Shown here in pieces: positions 26,608 to 29,204 of a DNA stretch of 29,204 nt. The position numbers and the translations under genes are program-made. The DNA comes from Stentor coeruleus (lineage: Eukaryota; Ciliophora; Heterotrichea; Heterotrichida; Stentoridae). The notes below the pieces were generated by a model. It did not search any database. It was not told where the DNA came from and worked only from the letters and a program-made list of their open reading frames with translations. Numbering within the stretch: position 1 is the stretch's first letter; each line of letters begins with the position of its first letter. The stretch is from positions 1 to 29,204 of the forward strand of contig MPUH01000925.1 of the NCBI GenBank assembly GCA_001970955.1, given 5' to 3'.

Positions 26608-28021
26608 ATTTTATAAACTAATTTTGCATTATGCCCTAATAAAAGAATAATTATAGACATTTTTAAAACACTTAAAATTTGGACATAAATGTCTAAGCAT
26701 AAGTTTAACTATACATTTGAAATCAACAATTTGTATTATAGCAATTTTTTCGAGGTAAAACTACTTAGCGCCGCTATTTTTAACAGGACTCCTAGTTTCT
26801 AAGTCAATATGTTTTCTCTATTTTTGGTCAAAAGATAATACTGAAACCTCCTTACTTTCTCAACTTTTCTCGTGAAATCAGGGACATATCATCACAATTT
26901 ATCTCTGATTTAATTATATAGGGAATCATGATAATAATTATTTTAAGTTGGAATTTACATAATTTTTGTATTTGAAATCTGTTTGTGAAGATAATATAAG
27001 AGTCTAAATAGTTGATAAATTAAAACAAAAGAATAAGACTTTATATAATTTATTTATATCGGACTAGCTATTATTTTTATTTCAACCTTAAACTACATGA
27101 AAATAAATAAAAGGGATATATCATGCGGTATTTTGTTTTCAATATTTGAATTAGAATTTAATGATTTTATACGATAAGCAATATACTTGTATATTTCAAA
27201 ACAAGAAATCAATTTAGAAAATTTATTTATAAACCTTAATTTAACAATTTGCTTATCAACATAATTTCTTATAACTATTTTAATAGCTTTATTACGTCTA
27301 TTATAAAAGTGTGATTGATGATAAAGAAAATTTAAAAATTGAATGAATTATAATAATATTCATTATCTCATGTATCTTTTTACAATATGTGATTGCTTAT
27401 TTTTATATTATCGAATATATTAAATGAAAATAGGATTATTTAATCATACCAAACATGATTTTAGGAAAGAGCTGATTTCCCAAATGAAATCAGAATCAAA
27501 TTCCATAGAATATTGCAAATACTCAAGACATCAAAACACGAATAAAAATTTCCTTACTGTCAGTATTGAACAGAAAACAAAAGCATGCTATTGAAGAATT
27601 TAAGGAATACAAAGCTGAAAAATACGAAATAAAAATAAACTCTAAAATATGTGAATGAAATAACCAAACTTTTTCATTAGCTCATATCATTTATGGGATG
27701 AAGAATTTGAAAAACATTTAGAGAAAAACACGAAAAACAAGAAATAATAAAGATTGACAGAAAATAAAAAATTCATTATGAAAATATACTATAAAAGAAG
27801 GAAATTAGCAAGGGCTAGACAATAGTCAAGTGATAATTCCTAACTAATAATAATAAAAGTTTTTTTATATATTAATAAGAAAATGCAAGCATTGATATAT
27901 TGTTATAGTGTTATGACAATTTACAAATATATTATTTTATAAATTTTGTAGGAAAAATCTCGCAATTAAATAAATCTAAATTTAAGTAATTACTTGCTAT
28001 TTTTAATAATAGGAAAATAAA
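26608..28021. other. AT-rich region with two weak ORF traces
   Basis: No intact gene is visible. A 37-codon ORF (26689-26802, MSKHKFNYTFEINNLYYSNF) could be an orphan exon. At 27425-27659 two frames share protein-like sequence: one begins MKIGLFNHTKHDFRKELISQ and the other carries NTQDIKTRIKISLLSVLN followed by HAIEEFKEY. The order E-Y...DIKTRI...SVL...EY is faintly reminiscent of the N-terminal domain of eRF1-type release factors, but the match is weak. Both are broken. The rest is low-complexity AT-rich DNA up to the transposon. Confidence 0.4.
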
Positions 28022-28023
28022 TA

Positions 28024-28035
28024 CAGGAAAACTTG
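28024..28035 (+). repeat. Left terminal inverted repeat
   Basis: CAGGAAAACTTG, preceded by TA. It pairs with 29163-29174. Beyond 12 bp the similarity between the two ends becomes imperfect (GACGAAAT versus GACGGAAT). Confidence 0.92.
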
Positions 28036-28055
28036 TCTTAGACGAAATCCACCGT

Positions 28056-28087
28056 CGAACCCATTTCCGTTACCTCAAGTTTTCCGC
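28056..28087 (+). repeat. Internal copy of the element's right end
   Basis: The stretch reads TTTCCGTTACCTCAAGTTTT then CC, closely matching the right end of the element (ATTCCGTCAACTCAAGTTTT then CC, from about 29151) in the same orientation. Together with the left repeat it forms a 60-bp inverted structure, arms 28026-28035 and 28076-28085. This looks like a miniature derivative sharing the left end of the longer element, or a duplicated transposase-binding site. Confidence 0.75.
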
Positions 28088-28116
28088 ATCAGGTAAAACC
28101 CTTATAATTAATTAAT

Positions 28117-28990
28117 CTAATAGCTAAATTTAACTAAATTCTCTTTTTTAAAGAAATCTATGATTTTTTTCTGCTTCAAAGTCTATATACTTGAGTTTAT
28201 AAGATCTATCCGCAAATTTTCTATTTTATCACAAAAGTCACGCGGAAGGGATTCCGATTTTGCAAGTCTAAATTGCTTAAGAACTTCTGCAGCTTGAATA
28301 GTTTCAATCAATGAGCATTTTGGTTCTAAATCATTTAATTTTATTCTTTATCTAATTATTTTACTTCTGTTGAATTGCATGCTAGAGCAATACTTAACCT
28401 CTTGATTAAAAACTTATCATCAAGGCACTGATCTGCGGCTAAACAGAGAGTTTTATGAGATAGCCCACAATAAAATAAACCTGTTTCATCCATATTAAAA
28501 ATATCTGAGTCAGAGTATTCGTTTGTTAAGTTTCTTAGATTTTCAATCCATTCAGAAACTAATTATTGGTTAATTGATCCTGCTTCACCAATAATAACTT
28601 TCGCTTTAATGAAATGTCTCTTTCGAAATGAATCTAGCCATCCAGTAGAAGCTTTAAAATTTTTGATGCTTAACGCTAAAGCTATTAATGCTGCTTGACT
28701 TCTTATAAGTGACCCAGATATTGGTAATTCTCTTTTGTTGCAAAACCATTTGAAAACTTTTGCATCTACATCTGGATAAAGTAAATTAGCCTTTCTGGCT
28801 GTATTTTGTAAATGACTATTTCACTTTGTGATACTATAAACTCCTGGTTCTTTAGCATAGCCTTGAGTTTTTTTATTCCGAATTCTCTGCAAAGATCCAT
28901 AATTTTGATGCTTCCTTTGTTGTAAATTGAAATAAAGAAAATCTTATCACTTAGAGTCAACTCTTTTCGAGTAAATTTTGCTATAATTAT
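28117..28990 (-). pseudogene. Tigger-like transposase, frameshifted and internally deleted
   Basis: Three pieces remain. N-terminal: a CENP-B/pogo-type helix-turn-helix, RKELTLSDKIFFISIYNKG then SIKIMDLCREFGIKKLK. Middle, in another frame: the second DNA-binding part and the start of the DDE domain (YPDVDAKVFKWFCNKRELPI, then FKASTGWLDSFRKRH, then EAGSIN), ending with the first catalytic Asp in DIFNMDETGLFY and RLSIALACN. C-terminal: KCSLIETIQAAEVLKQF and a final QKKIIDFFKK, which fits a PCNA-interacting box as known in pogo transposases. The rest of the DDE domain, including the second and third catalytic acids, is deleted. A TAA follows SINQ and a TAG follows INSSI. It cannot make transposase. 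Confidence 0.9.
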
Positions 28991-29022
28991 ATAAAAATAC
29001 TGTCTAATAAATTATTTTAATT

Positions 29023-29142
29023 TTCCGGATAGCGAAATTCAGTAGTTTATCTCATTAAATTCCGGATAACAAAGATCTTTTCAGAATCATTATTGAAAAT
29101 ATGTTATTTTTAAATATAATTCCGGTATATGATAATTTCCGG
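29023..29142. repeat. Cluster of four TTCCGG motifs near the right end
   Basis: TTCCGG occurs at 29023, 29060, 29120 and 29137; the first two are extended as TTCCGGATA. The hexamer is rare in this AT-rich DNA, so clustering within 120 bp of the right end is notable. Subterminal repeats of this kind often serve as transposase-binding sites; that role is inferred. Confidence 0.7.
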
Positions 29143-29162
29143 AAACAGCAATTCCGTCAACT

Positions 29163-29174
29163 CAAGTTTTCCTG
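29163..29174 (-). repeat. Right terminal inverted repeat
   Basis: CAAGTTTTCCTG on the plus strand, the exact reverse complement of 28024-28035, followed by TA at 29175-29176. Confidence 0.92.
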
Positions 29175-29204
29175 TATAATCAAAATTTAAAATTACTCAT
29201 AAAG

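Larger units (their letters stand above)
28024..29174 (-). mobile_element. pogo/Tigger-type Tc1-mariner element, non-autonomous
   Basis: The 1151-bp element is bounded by perfect 12-bp terminal inverted repeats, CAGGAAAACTTG at 28024-28035 and its reverse complement at 29163-29174. Each is flanked outside by TA (28022-28023, 29175-29176), the target duplication typical of the Tc1/mariner superfamily. The minus strand encodes a broken Tigger-like transposase. Four TTCCGG motifs cluster near the right end. Intact elements of this type are about 2 kb, so this is an internally deleted copy. The TA duplication and perfect ends indicate that the insertion itself has not been rearranged since it arose. 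Confidence 0.9.

Noticed and set aside
1..29204. Telomere, tRNA, rRNA or CRISPR sequences
   Set aside because: No telomeric repeat at either end, no tRNA T-loop pattern or rRNA-like GC-rich block, and no spaced direct repeats were seen.

Overview
The window looks like macronuclear DNA of a heterotrich ciliate, most like Stentor. It is very AT-rich. Long ORFs (up to 1218 codons) contain no in-frame TAA, TAG or TGA and use TGG for Trp, so the standard stop codons apply. One coding region is interrupted by exactly one 15-nt GT..AG intron (9899-9913), the intron size known from Stentor and Blepharisma; the absence of in-frame TGA argues against Blepharisma. No telomere repeat, rRNA or tRNA gene was seen. 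Families are identified by eye only.

Layout, left to right. 1-133 is a tandem array of 15-nt units shaped GTAT..AG, cut by the window edge. It is followed by about 2.7 kb with no intact gene. From 2865 to 10292 lies a compact gene cluster: an EF-hand/coiled-coil protein (+), a 752-aa charged, probably nuclear protein (+), HSBP1 (+), an ankyrin/EF-hand protein (-) whose stop lies 14 bp from that of HSBP1, and a coiled-coil protein with the 15-nt intron (+). The 3' end of that last gene is repeated in decayed form 1.4 kb downstream, with a PiggyBac transposase relic between the two copies. A serine carboxypeptidase follows on the minus strand.

14538-20742 is a tandem segmental duplication of about 3.1 kb. 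Each unit holds a gene for a Cys-rich protein built of about nine RING-like zinc-binding modules, plus the 3' part of a neighbouring membrane-protein gene. The right-hand copy belongs to the intact 1218-aa gene (19712-23368); the left-hand copy is a truncated, frameshifted fragment. The two units are nearly identical over half their length and clearly diverged over the rest, which suggests gene conversion. A 587-aa coiled-coil gene (-) follows.

From 25.6 kb to the end there is no intact gene. The region holds a frameshifted gene remnant, a hypothetical ORF, and at the right end a 1151-bp pogo/Tigger-type element with perfect 12-bp inverted ends, a TA duplication and a broken, internally deleted transposase.

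Several gene-free stretches (4202-4492, 7117-7390, 23405-23665 and, less surely, the first 1.5 kb) read as protein-like sequence if TAA/TAG are read through, often where Gln would fit. AT-biased decay of old genes is the simplest explanation; relics of DNA that used UAR for Gln are an alternative.
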